From Amnibacterium endophyticum (GTDB lineage: Bacteria > Actinomycetota > Actinomycetes > Actinomycetales > Microbacteriaceae), in NCBI RefSeq assembly GCF_042680685.1, contig NZ_JBHUEA010000003.1, positions 62,001 through 126,000 on the forward strand: a DNA stretch of 64,000 nucleotides, read 5' to 3'. The notes beneath the pieces are model-generated. The model made no database searches. It was not told the origin of the DNA and saw only the letters and a list, made by a program, of their open reading frames with translations. The number at the start of each line of letters is the position of its first letter. The stretch's first letter is position 1. The position numbers and the translations under genes were made by a program. Shown here piece after piece: positions 7,346 to 15,457 of the stretch.

Positions 7346-8726
7346 CGCGCAGGCGACCACGACGCTGCAGCGCTCCCCCGCGCCGACGGCGGTGCAGCGC
7401 TCGTCGCAGCGGCTGCGGAACACGGAGCTCGGGCTGCTGCTGCTCGCCCTCGCGGTCGCGGGCAGCGCGATCGTGCTCGTGCAGCTCGGCGCGCTCGGCC
7501 ACGTCGACGGGCACATCGCGACGCTCGGGGCCGGCCTCGCGGTGCTCGTGCTCGCGCTGCACGTCGTGCTGCGCTTCATCGCGCGCGACGCCGACCCCTT
7601 CATCCTCCCGATCGCGACCGCCCTGAACGGCATCGGGATCGCGGAGATCTACCGCATCGACATCAGCCCGACCGGCGTGCGCGAGGGCTGGGACGACGGC
7701 ACGAAGCAGATCCTCTGGACCGCGCTCGGCATCGGTGCGGCGATCCTCGTGCTGTTCCTCGTCCGCAACCACCGGATGCTGCAGCGCTACACCTACATCG
7801 CGATGCTGGTGTCGATCGTGCTGCTGATCCTGCCGCTCGTGCCGGGGCTGCGCCTCAGGAACGCGGCGGCGAACGTCTGGGTCAGCGTGGGGCCGCTCAA
7901 CTTCCAGCCCGGCGAGATCGCGAAGATCACGCTCGCCGTCTTCTTCGCCGGCTTCCTCGTCGCCCGCCGCGACTCGCTCGCGATGGTCGGCCGCAAGGTG
8001 CTGTTCGTGCAGCTGCCGCGCGGCCGCGACCTCGGCCCGATCCTCGTGGTCTGGGTGCTCGCACTCGGCGTCATCGTCTTCGAGCACGACCTCGGCACGG
8101 GCCTGCTGCTCTTCGGCATGTTCGTGGCGATGCTCTACGTCGCGACCGGCCGCACCAGCTGGATCGTGCTCGGCCTGCTGCTCGCCGCCGTCGGCGCCTA
8201 CGCGGCGACACGGGTGCTCAGCTACGTGCAGGGCCGCGTGACCAACTGGCTCGACGCGTTCCAGGGCGACCTCTACTACCAGGTCGGCGGCAGCTTCCAG
8301 GTGGCCAACGGCATCTTCGGCCTCGCCCACGGCGGCCTGTTCGGCACCGGGCTCGGGCAGGGCCGGCCGGACATCACCCCGGCGGCGAACAGCGACTTCA
8401 TCGTCGCGTCGCTGGGGGAGGAGCTGGGCCTCGTCGGGGTCTTCGCGATCCTCTGCCTGTACCTGCTGTTCATCTCCCGCGGCTTCCGCATCGGCTACTC
8501 CGGCCCGGACGACTTCGGCAAGCTGCTCGCGGTCGGCCTCGCCTTCGTCATCGCGCTGCAGTGCTTCATCGTCATCGGCGGCGTGATGCGGGTCATCCCG
8601 AACACGGGCCTCACGACCCCCTTCCTCGCGGCGGGCGGCTCGTCGCTCATCGCGAACTGGATGATCGCGGCCCTGCTGCTGCGCATCAGCGACACCATCC
8701 GCAGCGGCCCGAGGGTAGTCATCTGA
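7338..8726 (+). CDS. rodA: FtsW/RodA/SpoVE-family SEDS peptidoglycan glycosyltransferase
   Basis: A 462-residue polytopic membrane protein of the SEDS family, which polymerises lipid II into glycan strands together with a class B PBP. About ten hydrophobic segments are visible. Family landmarks include FQPGEIAKI, HDLGTGLLLFG, GLFGTGLGQGRPDITPAA, SDFIVASLGEELG and the C-terminal NTGLTTPFLAAGGSSL. Because the next gene is the PBP2 partner, I call it RodA (elongation) rather than FtsW. The start GTG overlaps the pstP stop. The stop forms TGATG with what may once have been the start of the next gene, but the present pbpA start is 270 bp further on. Confidence 0.94.
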   Translation: MADAQATTTLQRSPAPTAVQRSSQRLRNTELGLLLLALAVAGSAIVLVQLGALGHVDGHIATLGAGLAVLVLALHVVLRFIARDADPFILPIATALNGIGIAEIYRIDISPTGVREGWDDGTKQILWTALGIGAAILVLFLVRNHRMLQRYTYIAMLVSIVLLILPLVPGLRLRNAAANVWVSVGPLNFQPGEIAKITLAVFFAGFLVARRDSLAMVGRKVLFVQLPRGRDLGPILVVWVLALGVIVFEHDLGTGLLLFGMFVAMLYVATGRTSWIVLGLLLAAVGAYAATRVLSYVQGRVTNWLDAFQGDLYYQVGGSFQVANGIFGLAHGGLFGTGLGQGRPDITPAANSDFIVASLGEELGLVGVFAILCLYLLFISRGFRIGYSGPDDFGKLLAVGLAFVIALQCFIVIGGVMRVIPNTGLTTPFLAAGGSSLIANWMIAALLLRISDTIRSGPRVVI

Positions 8727-8997
8727 TGAGTGGCGGAACTGTGGTCAGCACGCGGATCCCGCGAGCCGTCGATCCCCTCGAGTGCCCGTGGGGCGGTGTC
8801 GGCACGCTCGTCGGGCGCGGCTCGACCGGCGCCGCGAGCATCGCTCGAAGCCTCGAACCCGCTCCGGAGGCCGAAGGCCGACCGGCGCCTCATGGCGCCG
8901 AACCTCGCGGGCGCGAGGAGCGGAGCGACGAGCCTGCCCATCGGATCGCGAGGGGACCCCGAAGGGGTCGCCGAGCGGGCCGATCTGCGAGGAAACC
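8727..8997. repeat. rodA-pbpA gap filled with short repeats
   Basis: Every other junction from fhaA through pknB is overlapping or nearly so, but here 271 bp separate rodA and pbpA. The gap holds several small palindromes, including the 25-bp sequence at 8865-8889 that is repeated exactly at 23015-23039, GGCGCCTCATGGCGCC, and GGGGACCCCGAAGGGGTC. No credible protein is encoded. It looks like repeat sequence inserted into an operon. Confidence 0.6.
8865..8889. repeat. 25-bp repeat, copy 1 (second copy at 23015)
   Basis: Starts CGGAGGCCGAAGGCCGACCG and continues GCGCC. It is identical over 25 bp to 23015-23039. The interior GGCCGAAGGCC is palindromic, so the RNA would form a small hairpin. Confidence 0.85.
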
Positions 8998-10449
8998 ATG
9001 AACAGAGAGTTGAAGCGGATCTCCGCGCTCGTGCTGGTCATGTTCACCGCGCTGTTCGTCGCGTCCAGCGTGATCCAGGTGTTCCAGTCGCAGAACCTCG
9101 AGGCCGACGCGCGCAACCAGCGCGCGCGTGCGGACCAGTACTCGATCCAGCGCGGGCAGATCCTCGTGTCCGACGGCACCGCGATCGTGACGTCGCCGCG
9201 CTCGGACGACTCGTTCCAGTTCGACCGCGACTACAAGGAGGGGCGCCTCTACGCCGCGGTCACGGGCTACTACAACCCGATCGGCTCGCCCACCGGCATC
9301 GAGGGCGCCCTGAACTCGCAGCTCGCCGGCACGGCCTCCGACCGTCTGCTCGATCGCTTCCAGAACATCCTGACCGGCGCGAAGCCCCGTGGCGCCTCCG
9401 TGCAGCTGACGATCGACGCTGCCGTGCAGAAGGCCGCCTACGACGCCCTCGGGGACCAGCGCGGCGCGGTCGTCGCGCTGGACCCGCGCACGGGCGCGGT
9501 GCTCGCCATGGTGTCCAAGCCGTCGTTCGACCCGAACGCGATCGCGGACCACGCCGACGGCGTCAAGGCGTACGAGCGGCTGAAGGACCAGGCCGGCAAG
9601 CCCCTGATCAACCGCGCCATCGACAGCCTGAACCCGCCCGGGTCGACGTTCAAGATCGTCAGCGCCTCGACGGCCCTCGAGACCGGCCGCTACAAGCCGG
9701 ACAGCATGTTCCCGAGCCCGCGCTCGTACACGCTGCCGGGCACGTCCACCGTCATCCAGAACGCGGTCGGCGAGGCGTGCGGCACGGGCCCGAAGGCCTC
9801 GATCTTCACGGCGCTCAAGCTCTCCTGCAACATCCCGTTCGCGCAGCTCGGCATCGCGCTCGGCGACGACGCGCTGCGCACGCAGGCGGAGAAGTTCGGC
9901 TTCGGCCAGCAGCTGTCCATCCCGCTGAAGGTGACCCCCTCGGTCTACCCGCCCGCGCCGCTCGACCCGGCGCAGACGGCGCAGACCGCGTTCGGGCAGT
10001 ACGACGACAGGGCGACGCCGCTGCAGATCGCGATGGTGTCGGCGGCGATCGCGAACCGGGGGCGGCTGATGAAGCCGAACCTCGTGCAGAAGGTCCTGTC
10101 GCCCTCGCTCGCGCCCTCGTCGCAGTTCTCGCCGGAGCAGCTCGGGACGCCGGTCAGCGAGAAGACGGCCGAGCAGGTGACGGCGATGATGAAGGCGTCG
10201 GTGGACTCCGGCGCGGCCACCAATGCAAGAATCGAGGGGGTCGAGGTGGCGGGCAAGACCGGCACGGCGCAGAACGGGACGAACGATCCGTACACGCTCT
10301 GGTTCACGGGATTCGCTCCCGTCTCGGACCCGCAGGTGGCGGTCGCGGTGGTCGTCGAGAACGGTGGGGGGCTCGGTCAGTCGGGGTTCGGCAACCTGGT
10401 CGCCGCTCCGATCGGCCGCCAGGTGATGGAGGCGGTGCTGAAACGATGA
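8998..10449 (+). CDS. pbpA: class B penicillin-binding protein (PBP2/PbpA)
   Basis: A 483-residue peptidoglycan transpeptidase anchored by one N-terminal helix (about 8-28, ISALVLVMFTALFVASSVI). The PBP dimer region is followed by the transpeptidase domain. The active-site tetrad is STFK with the nucleophile Ser at about residue 216, the second motif is SCN in the stretch LSCNIPFAQLG, and the third is KTGT in VAGKTGTAQNG. It works with the SEDS polymerase encoded just upstream. GAGGAAA precedes the ATG at a good distance and decides this start. The stop overlaps pknA by 4 bp. The length is typical of mycobacterial PbpA. Confidence 0.96.
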   Translation: MNRELKRISALVLVMFTALFVASSVIQVFQSQNLEADARNQRARADQYSIQRGQILVSDGTAIVTSPRSDDSFQFDRDYKEGRLYAAVTGYYNPIGSPTGIEGALNSQLAGTASDRLLDRFQNILTGAKPRGASVQLTIDAAVQKAAYDALGDQRGAVVALDPRTGAVLAMVSKPSFDPNAIADHADGVKAYERLKDQAGKPLINRAIDSLNPPGSTFKIVSASTALETGRYKPDSMFPSPRSYTLPGTSTVIQNAVGEACGTGPKASIFTALKLSCNIPFAQLGIALGDDALRTQAEKFGFGQQLSIPLKVTPSVYPPAPLDPAQTAQTAFGQYDDRATPLQIAMVSAAIANRGRLMKPNLVQKVLSPSLAPSSQFSPEQLGTPVSEKTAEQVTAMMKASVDSGAATNARIEGVEVAGKTGTAQNGTNDPYTLWFTGFAPVSDPQVAVAVVVENGGGLGQSGFGNLVAAPIGRQVMEAVLKR

Positions 10450-12287
10450 GACCGACCTCCGGCCTCACCTTCGGGGGGCGCTACGAGCTCTCCTCGCGCA
10501 TCGCCGTGGGCGGGATGGGCGAGGTGTGGGAAGCCACCGACCTCGTCATCGGGCGCCCCGTCGCGATCAAGATCCTGAAGGACGAGTACCTCGGCGACCC
10601 CGGGTTCCTCGAGCGGTTCCGCGCCGAGGCCCGGCACGCGGCGCTCGTGAACCACGAGGGCATCGCGAACGTCTACGACTACGGCGAGGAGGACGGCTCC
10701 GCGTTCCTCGTCATGGAGCTGGTGCCCGGCGAGCCGCTGTCCTCGATCCTCGAGCGCCAGCACACGCTGCCGCCGGACCGGGTGCTCGACGTCGTGGCGC
10801 AGACCGCGCTCGCGCTGCACGCCGCGCACGCCGCGGGCCTCGTGCACCGGGACATCAAGCCGGGCAACCTGCTCGTCACCCCGGACGGCCGGGTGAAGAT
10901 CACCGACTTCGGCATCGCGCGCATCACCGACCAGGTGCCGCTCACGGCGACGGGCCAGGTGATGGGCACCGTGCAGTACCTGTCGCCGGAGCAGGCGAGC
11001 GGCCAGCCCGCCTCCCCCGCGACGGACGTCTACTCGCTCGGGATCGTCGCCTACGAGTGCCTGGCGGGCCACCGCCCCTTCACGGGCGAGTCGCAGGTCG
11101 CGATCGCGATGGCGCAGATCAACGACGCCCCGCCGGACCTGCCGACGTCGATCCCCGAGCCGATCCGCCGCCTCGTCTTCGCGTGCATCGCCAAGGCGCC
11201 GTCGGACCGGCCGGCGACGTCCGCGCTGCTCGCCCGGGCCGCCCAGGCGCTGCGCCGCGGCGACGTCCTCGCCGCGGCCTCCGCGGTCCCGGCCGTCCTG
11301 CCCGCCGGCACGGCGGCGCCGACCATGGCGATGAGCGCCGAGGCGCAGCCGACCACCGTCATGCCCTCGCAGGAGCCCGGGTTCGACACCGCGCTGCTCG
11401 GTGTGCCGGCGGGCGCGGCGACCGGCGCGACGACCGCCTACCCGCAGGCGCAGCAGCCCGCGCCGCCCACCGGCCCCTACGGCACCGGCGACGGCCCCGA
11501 CGACCCGCAGCGGCGCCGCCGCAGCCCGTGGACGATCCCGCTGATCGCCCTCATCGTGCTGCTCGCGATCGTGCTCATCGTCTTCCTGCTCACGCGCGGG
11601 GGCGGGTCCCCCGCGGCGAGCGGCACCCCCTCGGCCGGCTCGCAGCCGGCGTCGAGCGCGCCGTCGAGCGCGGGCCCGAGCACGCAGGCGATCGACGAGT
11701 CCGCCTACACGGGGCAGGACCACGCGGACGTCGAGCAGTCGCTGAAGGACCTCGGCTTCACGAACCTCGACTCGCAGGCCGGGGAGGCCGCGGGGTCCGC
11801 GGACCAGGCCGGGCAGGTCTACAGCGTCGAGCCGAACGGGAACGTCCGCACCGACACCACCGTGAAGATCCGCTACTACGCGCCGGTCGCCACGCTGGAC
11901 GCGCCCGGCACGGCGCCCTCCGTATCCCCCTCGACGGTGCAGCCCGGCCAGCAGTTCACCGTCTCCTGGCCGAGCTACACGTGCCCGAACGGCGGACCCG
12001 GGCCGCTCAGCGGCTGGACGGTCATCCTGTCCGGCGCGCAGTCGACCCAGATCCCGCTCGACGCCGGTGCCCGATCCACGACCGTCACGGCCGCCGACGC
12101 GCCGGGGCGCATCTCGGTGCGCTACCAGGCGAACTGCGGCGCGAAGAGCACGCCGAGCTCGCCCGCCGGCCGGGTCACGGTGGAGCAGCCCCAGCAGCAG
12201 CAGCAGCAGCCGAGCCAGCAGCCCACGCAGCAGCAGCCGTCCGCGCCGGCGTCCAGCCCGGCCCCGACCGAGACCCCCGGCGGCTGA
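10446..12287 (+). CDS. pknA: transmembrane serine/threonine protein kinase PknA-like
   Basis: A 613-residue kinase. The Hanks domain (residues about 12-275) has VGGMGEVWEA, HRDIKPGNLL with Asp136, DFGIAR and SPEQAS. A long Ala/Pro/Thr linker leads to a transmembrane helix at about 361-383 (IPLIALIVLLAIVLIVFLL). Outside the membrane lie a Ser/Pro/Ala linker, one PASTA-like repeat (about 415-480), an Ig-like stretch with two cysteines and a Gln/Pro-rich tail with a run of six glutamines. Classical PknA lacks an external sensor, so this domain arrangement is richer than in mycobacteria. It overlaps pbpA by 4 bp and is followed after one base by pknB. Confidence 0.94.
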   Translation: MRPTSGLTFGGRYELSSRIAVGGMGEVWEATDLVIGRPVAIKILKDEYLGDPGFLERFRAEARHAALVNHEGIANVYDYGEEDGSAFLVMELVPGEPLSSILERQHTLPPDRVLDVVAQTALALHAAHAAGLVHRDIKPGNLLVTPDGRVKITDFGIARITDQVPLTATGQVMGTVQYLSPEQASGQPASPATDVYSLGIVAYECLAGHRPFTGESQVAIAMAQINDAPPDLPTSIPEPIRRLVFACIAKAPSDRPATSALLARAAQALRRGDVLAAASAVPAVLPAGTAAPTMAMSAEAQPTTVMPSQEPGFDTALLGVPAGAATGATTAYPQAQQPAPPTGPYGTGDGPDDPQRRRRSPWTIPLIALIVLLAIVLIVFLLTRGGGSPAASGTPSAGSQPASSAPSSAGPSTQAIDESAYTGQDHADVEQSLKDLGFTNLDSQAGEAAGSADQAGQVYSVEPNGNVRTDTTVKIRYYAPVATLDAPGTAPSVSPSTVQPGQQFTVSWPSYTCPNGGPGPLSGWTVILSGAQSTQIPLDAGARSTTVTAADAPGRISVRYQANCGAKSTPSSPAGRVTVEQPQQQQQQPSQQPTQQQPSAPASSPAPTETPGG

Positions 12288-12288
12288 C

Positions 12289-14094
12289 GTGTCCGACGAC
12301 CGCGCCGCGGCCGTGACCGGGCCGATGCTCGCCCTCACGGGCGGGGAGCGCCTGCTCGCCGGCCGGTACCGGGTCGAGCAGCTGATCGGCCGCGGGGGCA
12401 TGGCCGAGGTCCACATGGGCACCGACACGCGGCTCGGCCGGCGGGTCGCGATCAAGCTGCTGAAGTCGTCGCTCGCGAACGACCCGACGTTCCGGATGCG
12501 GTTCCGGCAGGAGGCGCAGGCGGCGAGCCGCATGACGCACCCGACCATCGTCCGCGGCTTCGACGCGGGCGAGGAGACGGTGCTCGAGTCGGGCGGCGGC
12601 GAGGCGCAGCTGCCCTTCATCGTCATGGAGTACGTCGACGGCAGGCTGCTGAAGGACCTGATCGCCGAGGGCCCGATGACGCCCGCGGAGGCCGGCCACA
12701 TCGTCGGCGGCATCCTGACGGCCCTCGAGTACTCGCACGCGGCGGGCGTCGTGCACCGCGACATCAAGCCCGGCAACGTGATGGTGACGCGCTCCGGCCA
12801 GATCAAGGTCATGGACTTCGGGATCGCCCGGGCGATCAGCGACTCGTCCGCGACCGTCGCGCAGACGACCGTCATCCTCGGCACAGCCTCGTACTTCTCC
12901 CCGGAGCAGGCGAAGGGCGAGACGGTCGACCCCCGCAGCGACCTGTACTCCACCGGCGTGGTGCTCTTCGAGATGCTGACCGGCCGGGTGCCGTTCAAGG
13001 GTGACAGCCCGATCGCGGTCGCCTACCAGCACGTCTCCGAGCGCCCGGAGGCGCCGAGCCGACTGAACCCCGCGCTGAACGACCAGGTCGACGCCGTCGT
13101 GCTGCGCGCGATGGAGAAGGACCGGGTGCGGCGCTACCAGTCCGCCCAGGACTTCCGGGCGGACGTCGACGCCGTGGTCGCGGGCAGAGCGCCGATTGCC
13201 CGGCTCCCCACGGTCGAGCTGCAGCGGGACCTGTTCGGCGGCGAGGCGAGCGCCGAGCAGGTCGAGCGCCGGCTCGCCTTCGACGACCCCGGCCCCGCCA
13301 CCACGTCGTCGCGGCCGCCCGCCGGGCTGATCTGGGCCGGCGTGCTGTTCGTCGTCGCGGTGGTCGTGGCGGTCGGGCTCTGGGTGACCTCGATCGCGAC
13401 CGGCAACTTCGGGGCGGACGACCGCACCGTCCCCGCGTTGACCGGTGCCACCGCCGCCACCGCGCAGTCGGCGCTCCGCGGCCTGCAGCTGAACCCGGTC
13501 GTGGTGCGCGAGAACTCCTCGACGGTGCAGAGCGGGAACGTGATCCGCACCTCGCCCGGATCCGGCGTCGTGCTGCGCAAGGGCGAGTCGGTGCGGCTCG
13601 TGGTGTCCACCGGCACCGCGCAGTCCGCCGTGCCGACCCTCGTCGGCCGGTCGGAGTCGGACGCGGTCGCCGCGATCCGCAGGGCCGGGCTCGACTACGG
13701 CAGCTCGACGACGCAGCACTCCCAGGACGTGGCGCAGGGCGTGGTCATCGCGGCGAAGTCCGAGGACGGCGCGGAGGTCATGCCCGGGGCGTCGCTCGAC
13801 CGCGGCTCGACCATCGACCTCGTCGTGTCCGACGGGCAGGTGCAGCTGCCGGACCTGACCGGGCAGCCGGTCGACCAGGCGACCTCGACCGTGGGCTCGC
13901 TCGGCCTCAGGGCCGACGTCGTGCCGGCGGAGGTGCCGTGCGACCAGCCCGGCACCGTGTACTACCAGGTGACGAAGGCCGGCCCGGTCGCGCAGGGCTC
14001 GACGGTCACGCTGCAGGCGTGCCCCGCGGCACCGACACCCACCCCGACCGCTCCCGTACCCACGGACGCGGCCACCCCGCCGCCCGCCGGCTGA
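12289..14094 (+). CDS. pknB: PASTA-domain serine/threonine protein kinase PknB
   Basis: A 601-residue receptor kinase that senses peptidoglycan fragments or lipid II and controls growth and division. The kinase domain (about 27-290) has RGGMAEVHMG, HRDIKPGNVM with Asp158, DFGIAR and SPEQAKG. The activation loop between DFG and SPEQ contains SDSSATVAQTT, offering several Ser/Thr sites for autophosphorylation. A transmembrane helix at about 345-367 is followed by three PASTA repeats (about 378-585) and a Pro/Thr-rich end. The last PASTA carries two cysteines that could form a disulphide. The GTG at 12289, one base after the pknA stop, is chosen because the family consensus starts shortly after it. 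Confidence 0.96.
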   Translation: MSDDRAAAVTGPMLALTGGERLLAGRYRVEQLIGRGGMAEVHMGTDTRLGRRVAIKLLKSSLANDPTFRMRFRQEAQAASRMTHPTIVRGFDAGEETVLESGGGEAQLPFIVMEYVDGRLLKDLIAEGPMTPAEAGHIVGGILTALEYSHAAGVVHRDIKPGNVMVTRSGQIKVMDFGIARAISDSSATVAQTTVILGTASYFSPEQAKGETVDPRSDLYSTGVVLFEMLTGRVPFKGDSPIAVAYQHVSERPEAPSRLNPALNDQVDAVVLRAMEKDRVRRYQSAQDFRADVDAVVAGRAPIARLPTVELQRDLFGGEASAEQVERRLAFDDPGPATTSSRPPAGLIWAGVLFVVAVVVAVGLWVTSIATGNFGADDRTVPALTGATAATAQSALRGLQLNPVVVRENSSTVQSGNVIRTSPGSGVVLRKGESVRLVVSTGTAQSAVPTLVGRSESDAVAAIRRAGLDYGSSTTQHSQDVAQGVVIAAKSEDGAEVMPGASLDRGSTIDLVVSDGQVQLPDLTGQPVDQATSTVGSLGLRADVVPAEVPCDQPGTVYYQVTKAGPVAQGSTVTLQACPAAPTPTPTAPVPTDAATPPPAG

Positions 14095-14115
14095 TCCCGG
14101 CCCGGGCGGGACGGG

Positions 14116-14754
14116 TCAGCGGGCGGTGACCCCGGGGGTCAGGCCCTCGGCGCGCGCGACCGCGCCGGGGTCGCCCAGCTCGGCGAGCCAGTTGGCCAGC
14201 ATCCGGTGGCCGCCCTCGGTCAGCACCGACTCCGGGTGGAACTGCACGCCGTAGACCTTCGCGTCGCGGTGCTGCAGCGCCATGATCACGCCGCCCTCCG
14301 TCCGGGCCGTCACGGCGAGCTCCGCCGGCACGGTGCCGTCCACGACGGCGAGGGAGTGGTACCGCGTCGCCTGGAACCGGTCCGGCACCCCGGAGAAGAT
14401 CGTGCTGTCGTCGTGCAGGACCGACGAGGTCTTGCCGTGCATCAGCTCCTCGGCGTTCGTCACCACGCCGCCGAACGCCTCGGCGATCGCCTGGTGGCCG
14501 AGGCACACCCCGAGCAGCGGCACGCCCGTCTCGACCGCGGCGTGCACCACGGGCACCGAGACGCCCGCGTCGGCGGGCTTGCCGGGGCCGGGGGAGACGA
14601 GCACGCCGTCGTACTGCCGGATCCGCTCCGCCAGCTCCTCCACGGGGATCGTGTCGTTGCGGACGACCTCGGTCTCCGCGCCGAGCTGCTGCAGGTACCC
14701 GTTCAGCGTGTAGACGAAGCTGTCGTAGTTGTCGATGACGAGCACCCGGACCAT
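14116..14754 (-). CDS. class I glutamine amidotransferase (anthranilate/aminodeoxychorismate synthase subunit II)
   Basis: A 212-residue TrpG/PabA-type subunit that releases ammonia from glutamine for chorismate amination. The opening VLVIDNYDSFVYTLNGYL, the oxyanion-hole motif SPGPGKP, the nucleophile motif GVCLGHQAI (Cys near residue 83) and the HPES motif with the catalytic His and Glu near residue 175 are all intact. In Actinobacteria this gene habitually sits next to pknB and is usually annotated as trpG or pabA. No synthase subunit I is nearby, so its partner cannot be read from the window. It converges on pknB with a 21-bp gap and is divergent from crgA. Confidence 0.93.
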   Translation of the reverse strand: MVRVLVIDNYDSFVYTLNGYLQQLGAETEVVRNDTIPVEELAERIRQYDGVLVSPGPGKPADAGVSVPVVHAAVETGVPLLGVCLGHQAIAEAFGGVVTNAEELMHGKTSSVLHDDSTIFSGVPDRFQATRYHSLAVVDGTVPAELAVTARTEGGVIMALQHRDAKVYGVQFHPESVLTEGGHRMLANWLAELGDPGAVARAEGLTPGVTAR

Positions 14755-14809
14755 CGCACGATCCTACGGAGCCGGGCCCGGAGGGGGCGCGCCGGGTACG
14801 CTGGAGGGC

Positions 14810-15061
14810 ATGGCTCGAGTCCGTCCCTCCGCCTCCCGCCGCGCGTCACGGCCCGAGGGCGGCGAGGCCGGCCCGAACGCCGTCTGGTTCAAGCCGATCA
14901 TGTTCGGCTTCATGCTGCTCGGGCTGGTCTGGATCCTCGTCTTCTACATCTCCAACGGGCAGTACCCGCTGCCGCTGCCGCGGGGCGAGGAGAGCTGGAA
15001 CATCCTCATCGGGTTCGGCATCGCCTTCGTCGGCTTCCTGATGACCCTCTGGTGGCGCTGA
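14810..15061 (+). CDS. crgA: cell division protein CrgA
   Basis: An 83-residue two-helix membrane protein of the actinobacterial divisome. A basic N-terminus is followed by KPIMFGFMLLGLVWILVFYI (first helix), a short external loop YPLP and a second helix near the end, closing with TLWWR, the hallmark of the family. CrgA recruits PBPs and interacts with FtsZ and other divisome proteins. Its position beside the pknA/pknB cluster is conserved. GGAGGG lies four bases before the ATG and TACGCT sits just upstream at 14797-14802, so promoter and start are close together. Confidence 0.95.
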   Translation: MARVRPSASRRASRPEGGEAGPNAVWFKPIMFGFMLLGLVWILVFYISNGQYPLPLPRGEESWNILIGFGIAFVGFLMTLWWR

Positions 15062-15109
15062 CCCGCTGAGGCCGCCGCCCCCTCACCCCGCCGGGCCCGC
15101 GCCGCGCGT

Positions 15110-15246
15110 CAGCAGGAAGGCCCGAGCGCGTCAGCAGGAACGGCGAGCACCAGCAGGAACCGAGGGCCCTTCCCTTCCTGCTGAAGCTCCTCGTTCCTGC
15201 TGAACGTCGACGGCGAGCGCCGTCCTGATGCTCGTGCTTCCTGCTG
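15110..15246. repeat. word cluster A1: CAGCAGGAA x3 and its inverse TTCCTGCTG x3
   Basis: The 9-mer CAGCAGGAA occurs at 15110, 15132 and 15151, then its exact reverse complement at 15175, 15194 and 15238. Spacings 15132 to 15151 and 15175 to 15194 are both exactly 19 bp. The left half could fold on the right half. The surrounding gap (15062-15457) between crgA and the rhomboid gene contains no credible gene. Word clusters with the same 19-bp spacing but different words occur at other loci in this window. Confidence 0.85.
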
Positions 15247-15325
15247 TCGGTGCTCCCCAGCGGCAGCGTGAAGCGGCGAGCAGGGACCGGGAGGAACGGG
15301 GAGGCGACCCGACCCGCACCCCGTC

Positions 15326-15434
15326 CGTCCTCCACACCGTGGAGTCGCCTGTGGAGGACGCGCCGTCCCGTCCCCGCACTGGGGCCGAACGACAGCCCTG
15401 TCATTCTCCACATGGTGGACAGACCTGTGGAGAA
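15326..15434. repeat. word cluster A2: paired TCCACA/TGTGGA hairpins on a 19-bp lattice
   Basis: TCCACA at 15331 and 15407 is followed each time 19 bp later by TGTGGA (15350 and 15426), and the two pairs are 76 bp apart, four times 19. The arms extend to CGTCCTCCACA/TGTGGAGGACG (11 bp) and TTCTCCACA/TGTGGAGAA (9 bp). The second hairpin lies 23 bp past the rhomboid stop and may also serve as its terminator. Confidence 0.8.
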
Positions 15435-15457
15435 CCCGGTGGACGGGTTGGGGAGGA

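Noticed and set aside
8730..8997. Extension of pknA- or pbpA-frame reading into the rodA-pbpA gap
   Set aside because: The added residues are low-complexity repeat translation, and pbpA has a strong ribosome binding site just before 8998.
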